Origin: Burkholderiales bacterium 70-64
Lineage (GTDB): Bacteria > Pseudomonadota > Gammaproteobacteria > Burkholderiales > Burkholderiaceae_E
Assembly: GCA_001898645.1 (NCBI GenBank)
Contig: MKUQ01000033.1
Span: forward strand, 62,850 to 126,849
Length of the DNA: 64,000 bases
Direction: 5' to 3'
Shown: piece by piece, positions 42,034-51,465 of the stretch
Position numbering within the stretch: the stretch's first letter is position 1
Layout: each line of letters begins with the position of its first letter
The notes under the pieces: generated by a model
What the model was told of the DNA's origin: nothing
What the model saw: the letters and a program-made list of their open reading frames with translations, nothing else
Databases searched by the model: none
Position numbers and translations under genes: made by a program

Positions 42034-43338
42034 TCAGGCGATGCGGTGCAGGGCCTGTCCGAGCATGTCGGGCGTGACCAGCGTGATGCCCCGCTCGGTG
42101 ACGTGGAAGCGCTGGCGGTCGTCGGCCGGGTCGACGCCGATGCGCATGCCCTCGGGAATGACCACGCCCTTGTCGATCACGCAATGTCGCAGCACCACGT
42201 GGCGGCCGATCTCCACTTCCGGCAGGACCACCGAGTCCTCGATCAGCGAGTAGCTGTTGGCGCGCACGCCCGAGAAGATCAGCGAGCGGCGGATGGCGGC
42301 GCCGCTGATCACCGTGCCGCCGGACACCAGCGAATCGACCGCCATGCCGCGCCGCGTGTCGTCGTCGAACACGAACTTGGCCGGCGGCAGCTGCTCCTGG
42401 TGGGTCCAGATCGGCCACTCGCGGTCGTACATGTTCAGCTCCGGCGTGACCTTGGTCAGCTCCATGTTGGCTTCCCAGTAGGCGTCGACCGTGCCGACGT
42501 CGCGCCAGTAGGGGCGCGCCCCTGCGGGCGTGCCCACGCAGCTGTCGGCGAAGCGGTGCGCATGGACGCGATGATGCGCCACGCAGTGCGGGATGACGTC
42601 CTTGCCGAAGTCGTGGCTCGAGGACGGGTCGCGCGCGTCGCGCAGCAGTTGCTCGAACAGGAAGGCGGTGTCGAACACGTACACGCCCATGCTGGCCAGC
42701 GCCATGCCGGGGTTGCCGGGCAGGGGATCGGGCCGCGCCGGCTTCTCGGTGAAGCGCACGATGCGGTCCTGCTCGTCGACGCCCATCACGCCGAACTGGC
42801 TCGCACTCTCGAGCGGGATCTCGGCGCAGGCCACGCTCAGCTCGGCGCCGCGGCTGACGTGCTGCGCGATCATGCGGCCGTAGTCCATCTTGTAGATGTG
42901 ATCGCCCGACACCACGAGCACGAACTCGGGGCGGCTGCGCCGGATGACGTTCAGGTTCTGGTAGACGGCATCGGCCGTGCCCTGGTACCAGGAGGTCTCG
43001 TCGATCTGCTGGGCCGCGGGCAGGATGTCGATGAACTCGTCGAAGCGTCCCTCGAGGAAGCTCCAGCCGCGCTGGATGTGCCGGATCAGGCTGTGCGCCT
43101 TGTACTGCGTGGCCACCGCCACCCGCCGCACTCCCGAGTTCACGCAGTTCGACAGGGTGAAGTCGACGATGCGGAACTTGCCGCCGAAGGGCACGGCCGG
43201 CTTGGCGCGCCAGCTGGTGAGCTGGCGCAGCCGGCTGCCGCGCCCGCCGGCCAGCAGCACGGCAAAGGTGGCCCGGGTGAGGGCGCTGACGAAGCGGACG
43301 TCCCGGGCCGCGGGCTGGTCGATGCCGTCCGTGTGCAT
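42034..43338 (-). CDS. glgC: Glucose-1-phosphate adenylyltransferase GlgC
   Basis: ADP-glucose pyrophosphorylase, 434 aa, the committed step of bacterial glycogen synthesis. N-terminal nucleotide-binding 'LLAGGRGSRLRQLTSWRAKP', 'FRIVDFTLSNCVNSG' and 'YQGTADAVYQNL' are typical, and the C-terminal left-handed helix segment ('VIDKGVVIPEGMRIG') is complete. It begins the minus-strand glycogen operon, with the GH57 gene 8 bp downstream. Confidence 0.95.
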   Translation of the reverse strand: MHTDGIDQPAARDVRFVSALTRATFAVLLAGGRGSRLRQLTSWRAKPAVPFGGKFRIVDFTLSNCVNSGVRRVAVATQYKAHSLIRHIQRGWSFLEGRFDEFIDILPAAQQIDETSWYQGTADAVYQNLNVIRRSRPEFVLVVSGDHIYKMDYGRMIAQHVSRGAELSVACAEIPLESASQFGVMGVDEQDRIVRFTEKPARPDPLPGNPGMALASMGVYVFDTAFLFEQLLRDARDPSSSHDFGKDVIPHCVAHHRVHAHRFADSCVGTPAGARPYWRDVGTVDAYWEANMELTKVTPELNMYDREWPIWTHQEQLPPAKFVFDDDTRRGMAVDSLVSGGTVISGAAIRRSLIFSGVRANSYSLIEDSVVLPEVEIGRHVVLRHCVIDKGVVIPEGMRIGVDPADDRQRFHVTERGITLVTPDMLGQALHRIA

Positions 43339-43376
43339 GTCAGTGACGCGCCAGGCCCGGCAGGAAGGGGTTCACC

Positions 43377-43670
43377 TCAATGAGGCGGTCCGGCCAGCAT
43401 CCGGTCGATCTGGACCTCGGCCTGGGACCAGTCGTCCTCGGGCGAGCCGCCGAGGAAACCGCGGCGCTCAGCGATGAAATACGCGGCTTCGGCGACCCAT
43501 TGCTGGCGCACGGGATCGCTGAGAGCAGGAAGAGCGGGGTGGCCGGGTTCGGGAGCGGGCGAGGGCGGCGCAGCGCCGACATCGGTGGCGAGCGCGCCTG
43601 CGCGCGTGCGCGGCGCGGCGGCAGGGGCCGATTTGGAGGAACGGGAGGCGCGGGGCGGAGTCGAAGTCAT
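43377..43670 (-). CDS. DUF2934 family small protein
   Basis: A 97-aa protein. The first about 50 residues are low-complexity (Ala, Pro, Ser, Arg); the C-terminal part 'WVAEAAYFIAERRGFLGGSPEDDWSQAEVQID' (shown in two parts: AYFIAERRGF and DDWSQAEVQID) matches DUF2934, a short domain of unknown role common near glycogen/trehalose genes. A ribosome site AGGAGA precedes the ATG. It lies just upstream of glgC and may share its transcript. Confidence 0.75.
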   Translation of the reverse strand: MTSTPPRASRSSKSAPAAAPRTRAGALATDVGAAPPSPAPEPGHPALPALSDPVRQQWVAEAAYFIAERRGFLGGSPEDDWSQAEVQIDRMLAGPPH

Positions 43671-43792
43671 CGCGAAATCTCCTGCATGCGAAGTGCAATC
43701 GAAAGGCCGTCCAGGGGATCGTCACGCGGCACGTCGGGCACGCGGACAACCGCCAGTGTGGCACGAGAGAGCGACGAAGGTTTGACCGGCGT

Positions 43793-44260
43793 CTACTTCC
43801 GTGCGTCGAGAAAACCCACCGGAAGCTGCAGCTCGCCCTTCGAGTGGAAGCGGTGGTCCGCCAGGCCGGGACCGGCGAGCCGTCCGCGCAGCCGATAGTC
43901 GATCCGTACATTATCACCGGTGACGAGCCCGATCACCTGGCGGATCATCGCGCCCACGGGCGCGCTCATCGGCACCACGATCACCGTCTCGCCGAAGCGC
44001 GGCACCACGCCCTTGCGGTCGCTGACGCCGCTGGCCAGCCTGTCGCCGCGCACCTCGAGCTCGACGTAGACCCCGTCGTACTCGATCGGCGTCTCGCCGG
44101 GGTTCTGCACGCGCAGCTTCAGGTCGAAACGCGTCTCCATGCTTTCGCCCTGGATGGGCTCGATGCCCACCACGTTGACGCTGACCGGATCGCGCACGCC
44201 CCAGCCGGCGCAGCCGGCCAGCGCCAGGCTCAGGGCCAGCGCGGCCAGGCGGGCGGTCAC
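43793..44260 (-). CDS. LEA14-like (LEA type 2) lipoprotein
   Basis: A 155-aa predicted lipoprotein with the lipobox LALAGC after a short hydrophobic leader, then a WHy/LEA-2 type beta domain ('[28 protein letters not shown]' in part). LEA-2 proteins are linked to desiccation or stress tolerance. The GTG start overlaps the cysteine synthase stop (GTGA), so the genes are translationally coupled. Confidence 0.78.
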   Translation of the reverse strand: MTARLAALALSLALAGCAGWGVRDPVSVNVVGIEPIQGESMETRFDLKLRVQNPGETPIEYDGVYVELEVRGDRLASGVSDRKGVVPRFGETVIVVPMSAPVGAMIRQVIGLVTGDNVRIDYRLRGRLAGPGLADHRFHSKGELQLPVGFLDARK

Positions 44261-45183
44261 GTCGCCTGATCGGGCAGGAACCCCGCCACCGAGAGGTAGC
44301 GCTCGCCCGTGTCGTAGTTGAAGGTCATCACCACGCTGCCGGGAGCGATCTCGGGCAGCTTGCGTGCCACCGCCGCCAGCGCCGCCCCCGAGGAGATGCC
44401 CACCAGCAGCCCTTCCTCGCGTGCCGAGCGGCGTGCCATCTCGCGCGCGGCCTCGGCGTCGACCGTGATCACGCCGTCGAGCAGCGCCGTCTCGAGGATG
44501 CTCGGGATGAAGTTCGCGCCCAGCCCCTGGATCGCGTGCGGGCCGGGCTTGCCGCCCGAGATGATGGGCGACTCGGCGGGCTCGACGGCGAACACCCGCA
44601 GCTTCGGCCAGGCTTTCTTCAGCACCTGCGCGCAGCCGGTGATGTGCCCGCCGGTGCCCACGCCGGTGATCAGGTAGTCGATGCCGTCCGGGAAGTCGGC
44701 GAGGATCTCGCTGGCCGTGGTGCGGGCGTGCACCTCGACGTTGGCCGGGTTGTCGAACTGCTGGGGCACCCAGGCGCCGGGTGTCTGGCGCGCCAGCTCG
44801 AGCGCCGCATCGACCGCGCCCTGCATGCCCTTCTCGCGCGGTGACAGCACGAAGGTGGCGCCGTAGGCGAGCATGAGGCGCCGGCGCTCGATCGACATGC
44901 TGTCGGGCATCACCAGCACCAGCTTGTAGCCCTTGACCGCGGCCACCATGGCCAGGCCGATGCCGGTGTTGCCGGAGGTCGGCTCGATGATCGTGCCGCC
45001 CGGACCGAGCTTGCCGCTGCGCTCGGCGTCCTCGATCATCGACAGCGCGATGCGGTCCTTGATCGAGGCGCCGGGGTTGGCGCGCTCGCATTTCACCCAC
45101 ACCTGATGGGTGTCGCCGAAGAGCCGGTTGATGCGCACGTGCGGGGTGCGGCCGATGGTGTCCAGGATGTTGTTCGCTCTCAT
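44257..45183 (-). CDS. cysK: Cysteine synthase (O-acetylserine sulfhydrylase)
   Basis: PLP enzyme of 308 aa converting O-acetylserine and sulfide to cysteine. The PLP lysine is in '[11 protein letters not shown]', the substrate loop is '[12 protein letters not shown]', and the phosphate-binding glycines are '[10 protein letters not shown]'. Length and motifs fit CysK; CysM is not excluded. It is divergent from the acyl carrier protein gene with a 207-bp shared upstream region. Confidence 0.9.
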   Translation of the reverse strand: MRANNILDTIGRTPHVRINRLFGDTHQVWVKCERANPGASIKDRIALSMIEDAERSGKLGPGGTIIEPTSGNTGIGLAMVAAVKGYKLVLVMPDSMSIERRRLMLAYGATFVLSPREKGMQGAVDAALELARQTPGAWVPQQFDNPANVEVHARTTASEILADFPDGIDYLITGVGTGGHITGCAQVLKKAWPKLRVFAVEPAESPIISGGKPGPHAIQGLGANFIPSILETALLDGVITVDAEAAREMARRSAREEGLLVGISSGAALAAVARKLPEIAPGSVVMTFNYDTGERYLSVAGFLPDQAT

Positions 45184-45348
45184 GGCATCTGGCGCCGCGG
45201 CGTGGCGGCTCTCCGTGCAGATCGGTCTGCGGGGTTTCGATTATGCGCGGATGGGCGGCGCGGCGCACTCGTCACGGCCGCAGGCCGAGGCGACGCCAGG
45301 CCGGGGGCGCCCCGCTCGTGCCCGCAGGCCGGCGCGATCGTTTCTCGC

Positions 45349-45354
45349 TACAAT
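45349..45354 (+). promoter_or_regulatory. Candidate -10 element for the aryl-polyene-like operon
   Basis: TACAAT in the context GCTACAATCGG, 36 bp before the ACP start. No good -35 hexamer is seen 17 bp upstream, so the promoter may be weak or activator-dependent. Confidence 0.35.
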
Positions 45355-45390
45355 CGGTGGTCAACCCGGTACGGGTACGCGAATTCCAGA

Positions 45391-45711
45391 ATGACCGACC
45401 TGTCAGCAACCCCTCCTTCGACCGGCCCTGCGTCCGGGCAGGCATCGCCCCTCGATGCCGCCTTCGAGCGCGAGCTCGCGCAGCTGTGCGTCGAGGCGCT
45501 GAACCTGGAGATGAGCGCCGACGAGATCGACGCCGCGGCGCCGCTGTACGAGGACGGCCTCGGCCTCGATTCGATCGACATCCTCGAGATCGCGCTGGTG
45601 GTCTCCAAGCGCTACGGGCTGCAGCTGCGCGCCGACGACGAGAACAACGCGCGCATCTTCTCGTCGCTGCGCAGCCTGGCGCGGCACATCCAGGCGCATC
45701 GCACGCGTTAG
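45391..45711 (+). CDS. Acyl carrier protein
   Basis: A 106-aa acyl carrier protein. The phosphopantetheine site is Ser61 in 'GLGLDSIDILEIAL'. An N-terminal extension of about 25 residues (Ser/Pro/Ala) precedes the four-helix domain. It begins a long set of overlapping genes with the make-up of an aryl polyene (APE)/xanthomonadin-type cluster and would carry the growing polyene. APE clusters often encode two ACPs; only this one is visible. Confidence 0.88.
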   Translation: MTDLSATPPSTGPASGQASPLDAAFERELAQLCVEALNLEMSADEIDAAAPLYEDGLGLDSIDILEIALVVSKRYGLQLRADDENNARIFSSLRSLARHIQAHRTR

Positions 45712-45747
45712 CGCCAGCCGCTCCTGCCGTGCGCCCGGTCGTCCGCG

Positions 45748-47091
45748 TTGCTGCCTTTCCTCGCCCACCAACACCCTGACCAGCCGGTGGCCTGCCGGGC
45801 CGGCCGGTCGATCGCGCTGCGCCAGATGCTGGCCGACATGCACGCGCTGGCCGAGCGGCTGCCGGCAGCCGGCTTCGTGCTCAACGGCTGCCAGGACCGC
45901 TACCGCTTCACGGTGGGCCTGGGGGCCGCCTTGCTGCGCGGGCAGGTGAGCGTGCTGCCGCACAACCACGTGCCGCATACGCTGGCCCAGCTCGGCGCTC
46001 AGTTCCCCGGCCTGTACTGCCTGAGCGACGAGAGCATCCCGGTGGCACCCCTGGCGCTGCTGCGCTTTCCCGAGCAGGCGGCCGCGCCCGGCGATCACGC
46101 GGTGCCGTGCTTCGACGCGCAGCAGCCGGCCGTCGTGCTGTTCACCTCCGGGTCCACCGGCCAGGCGCTCGCCCACGCGCGCAGCTGGGGCGCGGTCGTG
46201 GCCGGCGCGCGGGCGCAGGCGCGGCGCCTCGGCCTGCATGCAGGCCAGGGATGGTCGATCCTCGGCACGGTGCCTTCGCAGCACTCGTACGGCTTCGAGT
46301 CGTCGATCCAGCTGGCGCTGCAGTCGGGCTCGGTGATCGTCGCCGACCGGCCGTTCTTTCCGGCCGACGTCCTCGATACGCTGGCCGGCCTGGCGCGCCC
46401 GCGCCTGCTGGTGACCACGCCGGTGCATCTGCGCGCCCTGCTGGCCGCATCGCGCCCGGAAGCGACGGCCGACCTGGTGGTGAGCGCCACCGCGGCCCTG
46501 CCGCGTGCGCTCGCGCGCGAGGTCGAGCGCCGCTTCGCGGCGCCGCTGATGGAGGTCTACGGATGCACGGAAACGGGGCAGCTCGCCACGCGCCGCACCG
46601 TGCATGCCGACGCCTGGCAGCCCACCGACGGCGTGCACGTCGGCGTCGAGGACGGCCGTGCCTACGCGTACGGCGACCGCCTCGCCGGGCGCATCGCGCT
46701 GTCGGATCGCATCGAGCTGCGCGAGGCCGGGCATTTCGTGCTGCGCGGGCGCTCGGACGACATGGTCAACATCGCCGGCAAGCGCAGCTCGCTGGCCTTC
46801 CTCGAGCGGCAGCTGATGGCGATCCCCGGCGTCGTCGATGCCGCCTGCCTGGTATCGGAGGAGCGCGAGGGCGCCGCCGCGCGGGTGAGCGCGTTCGTCG
46901 TCGCCCCGACGCTGGATCGCCGCCGCATCCTCGCGCGCCTGCGCGAGCGCGTCGACGCCGCTTTCCTGCCGCGGCCGCTGGTGCTGGTCGAGGCGCTGCC
47001 GCGCGACGGCAACGGCAAGCTGCCGCGCCGGCGGCTGCAGGCGCTCGCCCTGGAGCACGCCGGCGCGGCCTCGGAAGTCGACGGTGGCTAG
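45748..47091 (+). CDS. AMP-dependent ligase (acyl/aryl-ACP or -CoA ligase)
   Basis: Adenylate-forming enzyme of 447 aa. The P-loop-like motif is 'VVLFTSGSTGQALAH', the core 'YGCTETGQLATR' follows, and the C-terminal lysine is in 'DGNGKLPRRR'. In APE/xanthomonadin systems the ligase loads the aromatic starter acid. The start is a TTG ('LLPFLAHQHPDQP') with no clear ribosome site; the gene is in the same frame as the ACP, separated from it by one TAG and 12 sense codons. Confidence 0.82.
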   Translation: MLPFLAHQHPDQPVACRAGRSIALRQMLADMHALAERLPAAGFVLNGCQDRYRFTVGLGAALLRGQVSVLPHNHVPHTLAQLGAQFPGLYCLSDESIPVAPLALLRFPEQAAAPGDHAVPCFDAQQPAVVLFTSGSTGQALAHARSWGAVVAGARAQARRLGLHAGQGWSILGTVPSQHSYGFESSIQLALQSGSVIVADRPFFPADVLDTLAGLARPRLLVTTPVHLRALLAASRPEATADLVVSATAALPRALAREVERRFAAPLMEVYGCTETGQLATRRTVHADAWQPTDGVHVGVEDGRAYAYGDRLAGRIALSDRIELREAGHFVLRGRSDDMVNIAGKRSSLAFLERQLMAIPGVVDAACLVSEEREGAAARVSAFVVAPTLDRRRILARLRERVDAAFLPRPLVLVEALPRDGNGKLPRRRLQALALEHAGAASEVDGG

Positions 47092-47389
47092 CGCGGGCGC
47101 GACCATCGCGGTGCCCGCGCAGGCGCGCTTCTTCGACGGGCATTTCCCGGGCGATCCGATCGTGCCCGGCGCCAAGCTGCTCGAGCTGATCGTCGCGCAG
47201 CTCGCGGCGGCCGGCGCGCTCGAACCCGGCCCGCTCGAGATCGCCGCGGCCAAGTTCGTCGCACCGGTGCGGCCCGGCGCGACGCTCGCGCTGACCTGGG
47301 AGAGCGACGGCGCCGGCCTGAAGTTCGCCTGCCGCGCCGGTGCGGCGCTGGTGGCCAGCGGCTCGCTGCGCAGGGCGCGCAGCCGGTGA
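47084..47389 (+). CDS. FabZ-like hotdog dehydratase
   Basis: A 101-aa single hotdog domain starting at GTG inside the ligase 3' end (8-bp overlap). The motif 'FFDGHFPGDPIVPGAKLLELI' (His and PG features shown as GHFPGDPIVPG) matches FabZ/FabA-type 3-hydroxyacyl-ACP dehydratases. It would dehydrate intermediates in polyene extension. It is shorter than FabZ (about 150 aa), which is common for the small dehydratase of APE clusters. Confidence 0.8.
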   Translation: MASAGATIAVPAQARFFDGHFPGDPIVPGAKLLELIVAQLAAAGALEPGPLEIAAAKFVAPVRPGATLALTWESDGAGLKFACRAGAALVASGSLRRARSR

Positions 47390-48435
47390 CGGCAGTGGGC
47401 GTGCCGGCATGGCGCGAGCGGCCCGAGCGCGGCAACGCACGGCTGCTCGGGCTCATGTTCCGCATCGCGATGCTGGCCGGGCGGCCCGCGACCCGGCTGC
47501 TGCTGGGCCCGATCACGCTGTTCTTCTGGCTGCGCACGCCGCAGGCGCGTGCAGCCTCGGCGGACTACCTCGGGCGCGTGCTCGGCCGGCCGGCGCGTGC
47601 CCGGGACACGCTGCGCCACTACTTCGCGTTCGCCTCGGTGATCCTCGATCGCGTGTACTTTCTCGCCGGCCGCTGCGAGGCGTTCGCCGTCGAGGTCCAC
47701 GGCAAGGAGCTGCTGCTCGAGGCGGCGCGGGCCGGGCGCGGGGTGTTCCTGGTCGGCGCGCACATGGGCAGCTTCGAGGCGCTGCGCAGCATCGGCCGCG
47801 CGCACGCGGGGCTGCGCGTGAGCATGGCGATGTACGAGGACAACGCGCGCAAGCTGGGCGCGCTCGCGCGTGCCGTCGATCCGTCGCTGCTCGAGGACGT
47901 GGTGCCGCTCGGGCGCATCGATTCGATGATCCGCCTCGAGGAGCGCCTGCGGCGCGGCGACCTGGTCGGCTTCCTGGCCGACCGGGCGCTCGGCGGCGAG
48001 GAGACGGTGAGCGTCGATTTCCTCGGCGCGCCGGCCGCCTTCCCGACCGGCGTGTTCCGCATGGCGGCCGTGCTGCGCGTGCCGGTGATCCGCATGGCCG
48101 GCCTGTACCTGGGCGGCAACCGCTACGCCCTGCATTTCGAGCCGCTGGCCGACTTCGGCGCCACGCCGCGCAGCGAGCGCGCACGGCAGGTGGCGCTGGC
48201 CATGCGCGAGTACGCCGCGCGGCTGGAAGCCGATTGCCGGCGCTTGCCCTGCAACTGGTTCAACTTCTTCGACTTCTGGGCCGAGCCGGCGGCGGGCGCC
48301 GCGAAGCACGGAGGCGAGGGCGACGTACGCGACGCAGCGGCTGCCGAGGGCGAAGGCGACATGCGCGAGGGGGATGGCGCAAAGGGTGGAGGCGGCGTGC
48401 GCGGCCGGGCGGGAGCGAGGCGGGGAGATGGATAG
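47386..48435 (+). CDS. LpxL/HtrB-type acyltransferase with low-complexity tail
   Basis: A 349-aa membrane-associated acyltransferase of the lysophospholipid/lipid A type: a hydrophobic N-terminal helix, the H-x4-E motif in 'GAHMGSFEAL', and 'LVGFLADRALGGEETVSVDF' (in two parts) further on. It probably attaches the polyene chain to a lipid or sugar head group. The last about 50 residues are a Gly/Glu/Asp/Arg-rich tail not typical of the family. GTG start overlapping the dehydratase stop. Confidence 0.82.
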   Translation: MTAVGVPAWRERPERGNARLLGLMFRIAMLAGRPATRLLLGPITLFFWLRTPQARAASADYLGRVLGRPARARDTLRHYFAFASVILDRVYFLAGRCEAFAVEVHGKELLLEAARAGRGVFLVGAHMGSFEALRSIGRAHAGLRVSMAMYEDNARKLGALARAVDPSLLEDVVPLGRIDSMIRLEERLRRGDLVGFLADRALGGEETVSVDFLGAPAAFPTGVFRMAAVLRVPVIRMAGLYLGGNRYALHFEPLADFGATPRSERARQVALAMREYAARLEADCRRLPCNWFNFFDFWAEPAAGAAKHGGEGDVRDAAAAEGEGDMREGDGAKGGGGVRGRAGARRGDG

Positions 48436-49069
48436 CGCGCGCCGCCTTCCCGAACGGCGCCTCGCCATCGCGCTGGCCGTCCTGGCGCTGGCCGGCAGCG
48501 GGATGGCAGGCACGGTTCCCGCCGCCGCGGCGCCGGCCGGCCGAACGGCTCCGGCCGTCGACGCGCAGGGGCAGTGGGACCTGGCGCGGCTGCTGCGCGA
48601 GGTGGCCGCCCAGGACAACCGCCGGCGCCGCTTCGTGGAGCGCCGCTTCGTCGCCGCGCTGGACACGCCGGTCGACGCCAGGGGCGAGCTGCGATTCATT
48701 GCCCCTGCGCGGCTGGAGAAGCGCACCGCGAGCCCGCACGCCGAAGTGCTGGCGCTCGACGGCGACCAGCTCAGCGTCGACGGGCCGGCCGGCCGCGCCA
48801 CCATGTCGCTGCGCCAGGTGCCCGAGGCCGCGGCCCTGGTCGAAGGGCTGCGCGCGATCCTGGCCGGCGACAGCGCGACCCTCGAGCGCGTGTTCGTGGC
48901 CACGCTGGCGGGCGGCGCCGCCGACTGGCACCTGCGGCTGGTGCCGCGCGACCCGCGCGCGCTGCGCCTGCTCAGCGAGATCCGGGTGAGCGGGCGGGGC
49001 GGCGAGCTTGACCTGGTCGAGACCGACCAGACCGACGGCGATCGCTCCGTGATGCGGATCCTGCGATGA
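48428..49069 (+). CDS. LolA-like outer-membrane lipoprotein carrier family protein
   Basis: A 213-aa exported protein (signal peptide to about 'TVPAAAA') with LolA-like strand pattern: 'FVERRFVAALDTPVDARGELRF' (in part), 'HAEVLALDGDQLSVDG' and 'DLVETDQTDGDRSVMRIL'. Carriers of this type accompany APE clusters next to an MMPL exporter and are thought to carry the lipid across the periplasm. It overlaps the acyltransferase by 8 bp and the exporter by 4 bp. Confidence 0.83.
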   Translation: MDSARRLPERRLAIALAVLALAGSGMAGTVPAAAAPAGRTAPAVDAQGQWDLARLLREVAAQDNRRRRFVERRFVAALDTPVDARGELRFIAPARLEKRTASPHAEVLALDGDQLSVDGPAGRATMSLRQVPEAAALVEGLRAILAGDSATLERVFVATLAGGAADWHLRLVPRDPRALRLLSEIRVSGRGGELDLVETDQTDGDRSVMRILR

Positions 49070-51465
49070 CCCGGGCCGCCGCGGCGGCGTACGGGAGCAG
49101 GCGCGCGATCCTCGCGGCCTGGCTGGTGCTGCTCGGGGTGTGCGCGGTGATCATCGCGCACACGCCGTTCCCGACCGACATGTCGGTGTTCCTGCCCCAG
49201 CGCCCCACGCCCCGGCAGCAGCTGCTGGTCGACCACCTGGCCCACGGCGTGGCCTCGCGCCTGCTGCTGGTGTCGATCGACGCGGTGCCGGCCGAGCGCC
49301 GCGCGGACTTCTCGCGCGCGCTGGCCGGCGCGCTGCGCCGCGACGGACACTTCCGCAGCATCGTCAACGGCGAGCTGGAGGCGCTGCGGGCCGACCAGGC
49401 GCTGCTGTTCGAGCGGCGCTACCAGCTCTCGCCCGGCGTCTCGGCCGAGCGCTTCGAAGTGCCGGCGCTGCACGCCGCGCTCGAGCGCACGGTGGCCGCA
49501 CTGGGCTCCTCGGCAGGGTTGTTCGGCAAGGAGTGGCTGCTGCGCGATCCGACCGGCGAGACGCTGCGCCTGCTCGATGCGCTGCGCGCCGACCAGGCGC
49601 CGAGGCTGCACGACGGCGTGTGGGTCTCGGCCGACGGCGAGCACGTCATGCTGCTGCTCGAGACCGCTGCCCCCGGCACCGATCTCGACGGGCAGGAGGC
49701 CGCGCTGCAGGTGCTGGAGCACGGCTTTCGCCAGGTGCGCGAGGAGCTCGGCGTGCCGGCGGCGATGATGCGCGTCTCGGGCCCCGCGCGCTTCGCGGTC
49801 GAGTCGCGCGAGGCGATCCGCGGCGACGTCGCGCGCCTGAGCGTGCTCGGCATCGGCCTCATCTTCGGCCTGCTCGGCTGGGCGTTCCGCTCGCTGCGGG
49901 CGCTCGCGCTGGCGCTGGTCCCGATCGGCTCGGCGGTGGCCGTGGCCACCGCCGCGGTGGCGCTCGGATTCGGCTCGGTGCACGGCCTGACGCTGGCCTT
50001 CGGCACCACCCTGATCGGCGAGTCGGTCGACTACGCGCTGTACCACCTGGTGCGCATGGCGAGCCCCGAGCCGGTGCCCGCGCGCGCGTTCTGGGCCACC
50101 ATCCGGCTCGGCGTGCTCACCTCGGTGGCGGGCTTCGTCGCGCTGCTGTTCTCGGGCTTCCCGGGGCTGGCCCAGCTGTCGGTGTTCTCGATCGCCGGGC
50201 TGCTCACGGCGGTGACCGTCACCCGCTTCGTGCTGCCGGTGCTCACGCCGGCGGGGTGGCATCCGCGCGACCTCGGCCCGCTCGACGCCCGCCTGGCGCG
50301 GCTGCTGTCGGCGGCACGCCGGCTGCGCCGGCCGGCCGCGGTGCTGGTCGCCGTCGCGCTGGCGGTCGCGGTGTCGCGCCACGGCCACCTGTGGGACGAC
50401 GACATCGCCTCGCTCAATCCGGTGTCGAAGGCCGCGCAGCAGCTCGACGAGGAGTTGCGCGCCGCCCTCGGCGCGCCCGATGCGCGCCTGATGGTGGTGA
50501 TCGCCGCGGAGACACAGGCGACGGCACTGCAGGGCGCCGAGCAGGTCGGCGCGGCGCTGCGCGAGCAGGTGCGCCAGGGCCGCCTGGGCGGCTTCGAGTC
50601 GCCGGCCGATCTCCTGCCGCCGCCGGCGCTGCAGCGGGCGCGGCAGGCGGCGCTGCCCGATGCCGATGCGCTGCGGCGGCGCCTGCAGGCGGCTGCCCAG
50701 GGCCTGCCGCTACGCCTGGCGAGCCTCGAGCCGTTCGTCGCCGACGTGCAGGCCGCGCGCGCTCGCGCGCCGCTGACCCTGGCCGATCTCGAGGGCACGC
50801 AGCTCGGCGTGCGCGTGCGCTCGATGCTGAGCACGCACGGCGGGCGCACCACTGCCGTGATCGCCCTGCGCGCGGCCCCGGGCGTGCCGCTCGATCCCGA
50901 TGCGCTGGCGCGCAGCCTGCCGGCGCCCGAGGGGGCGAGCGTGGCCGTGGTCGACCTGAAGGCCGAGACCGACCGCCTCTACGCGGGCTACCTGCGCGAG
51001 GCCGTGGCGCTGTCGCTGGCCGGCGCCGCGGCGGTGGTGGCGCTGCTCGCGCTCGCGCTGCGCTCGGCCGCGGCCGTGCTCGAGGTATGCCTGCCGCTGG
51101 CCGGGGCGGTCGTGCTGGTGGTCGCCGGGTTCGCCGCGACCGGCCATGCGCTGAACCTGCTGCATCTGGTGGGCCTGCTGCTGGTGGTGGCCATCGGATC
51201 GAACTACTCGCTGTTCATGCACGGCCTGCGCAGAGGCGTCTTGTCGCGCGTGCCGTCCTCGGGCACGCTGGCTTCGCTGGCGCTGGCCGACGCGACCACG
51301 ATGACCGGATTCGGCGTGCTCGCCTTCTCCGGCGTGCCGCTGCTCGCCGCGCTCGGCACCACCGTGGGCGCCGGCTGCGCGCTGGCGCTGGTGCTGTCGG
51401 CCCTGTGGATCGGGCCGCGCGCGGGCGCGGCGGCCGAGGGGAGCCGGAGAGGCGGAGCCGGATGA
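49066..51465 (+). CDS. MMPL/RND exporter of the aryl-polyene-like cluster
   Basis: A 799-aa RND-superfamily exporter with two repeats, each with a periplasmic loop and helix bundle ('FGTTLIGESVDYALYHLV' in the first half, 'VVAIGSNYSLFMHGLRRG' in the second). Asp in 'ESVDYA' and Asn in 'GSNYS' lie at the usual relay positions. It probably flips or extracts the lipid-linked polyene from the inner membrane to the LolA-like carrier. Start and stop each overlap a neighbour by ATGA. Confidence 0.88.
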   Translation: MTRAAAAAYGSRRAILAAWLVLLGVCAVIIAHTPFPTDMSVFLPQRPTPRQQLLVDHLAHGVASRLLLVSIDAVPAERRADFSRALAGALRRDGHFRSIVNGELEALRADQALLFERRYQLSPGVSAERFEVPALHAALERTVAALGSSAGLFGKEWLLRDPTGETLRLLDALRADQAPRLHDGVWVSADGEHVMLLLETAAPGTDLDGQEAALQVLEHGFRQVREELGVPAAMMRVSGPARFAVESREAIRGDVARLSVLGIGLIFGLLGWAFRSLRALALALVPIGSAVAVATAAVALGFGSVHGLTLAFGTTLIGESVDYALYHLVRMASPEPVPARAFWATIRLGVLTSVAGFVALLFSGFPGLAQLSVFSIAGLLTAVTVTRFVLPVLTPAGWHPRDLGPLDARLARLLSAARRLRRPAAVLVAVALAVAVSRHGHLWDDDIASLNPVSKAAQQLDEELRAALGAPDARLMVVIAAETQATALQGAEQVGAALREQVRQGRLGGFESPADLLPPPALQRARQAALPDADALRRRLQAAAQGLPLRLASLEPFVADVQAARARAPLTLADLEGTQLGVRVRSMLSTHGGRTTAVIALRAAPGVPLDPDALARSLPAPEGASVAVVDLKAETDRLYAGYLREAVALSLAGAAAVVALLALALRSAAAVLEVCLPLAGAVVLVVAGFAATGHALNLLHLVGLLLVVAIGSNYSLFMHGLRRGVLSRVPSSGTLASLALADATTMTGFGVLAFSGVPLLAALGTTVGAGCALALVLSALWIGPRAGAAAEGSRRGGAG

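Noticed and set aside
45403-50388. A 1661-residue open frame on the minus strand
   Set aside because: Antisense shadow of the aryl-polyene-like genes, which have clear motifs and coupled starts on the plus strand.
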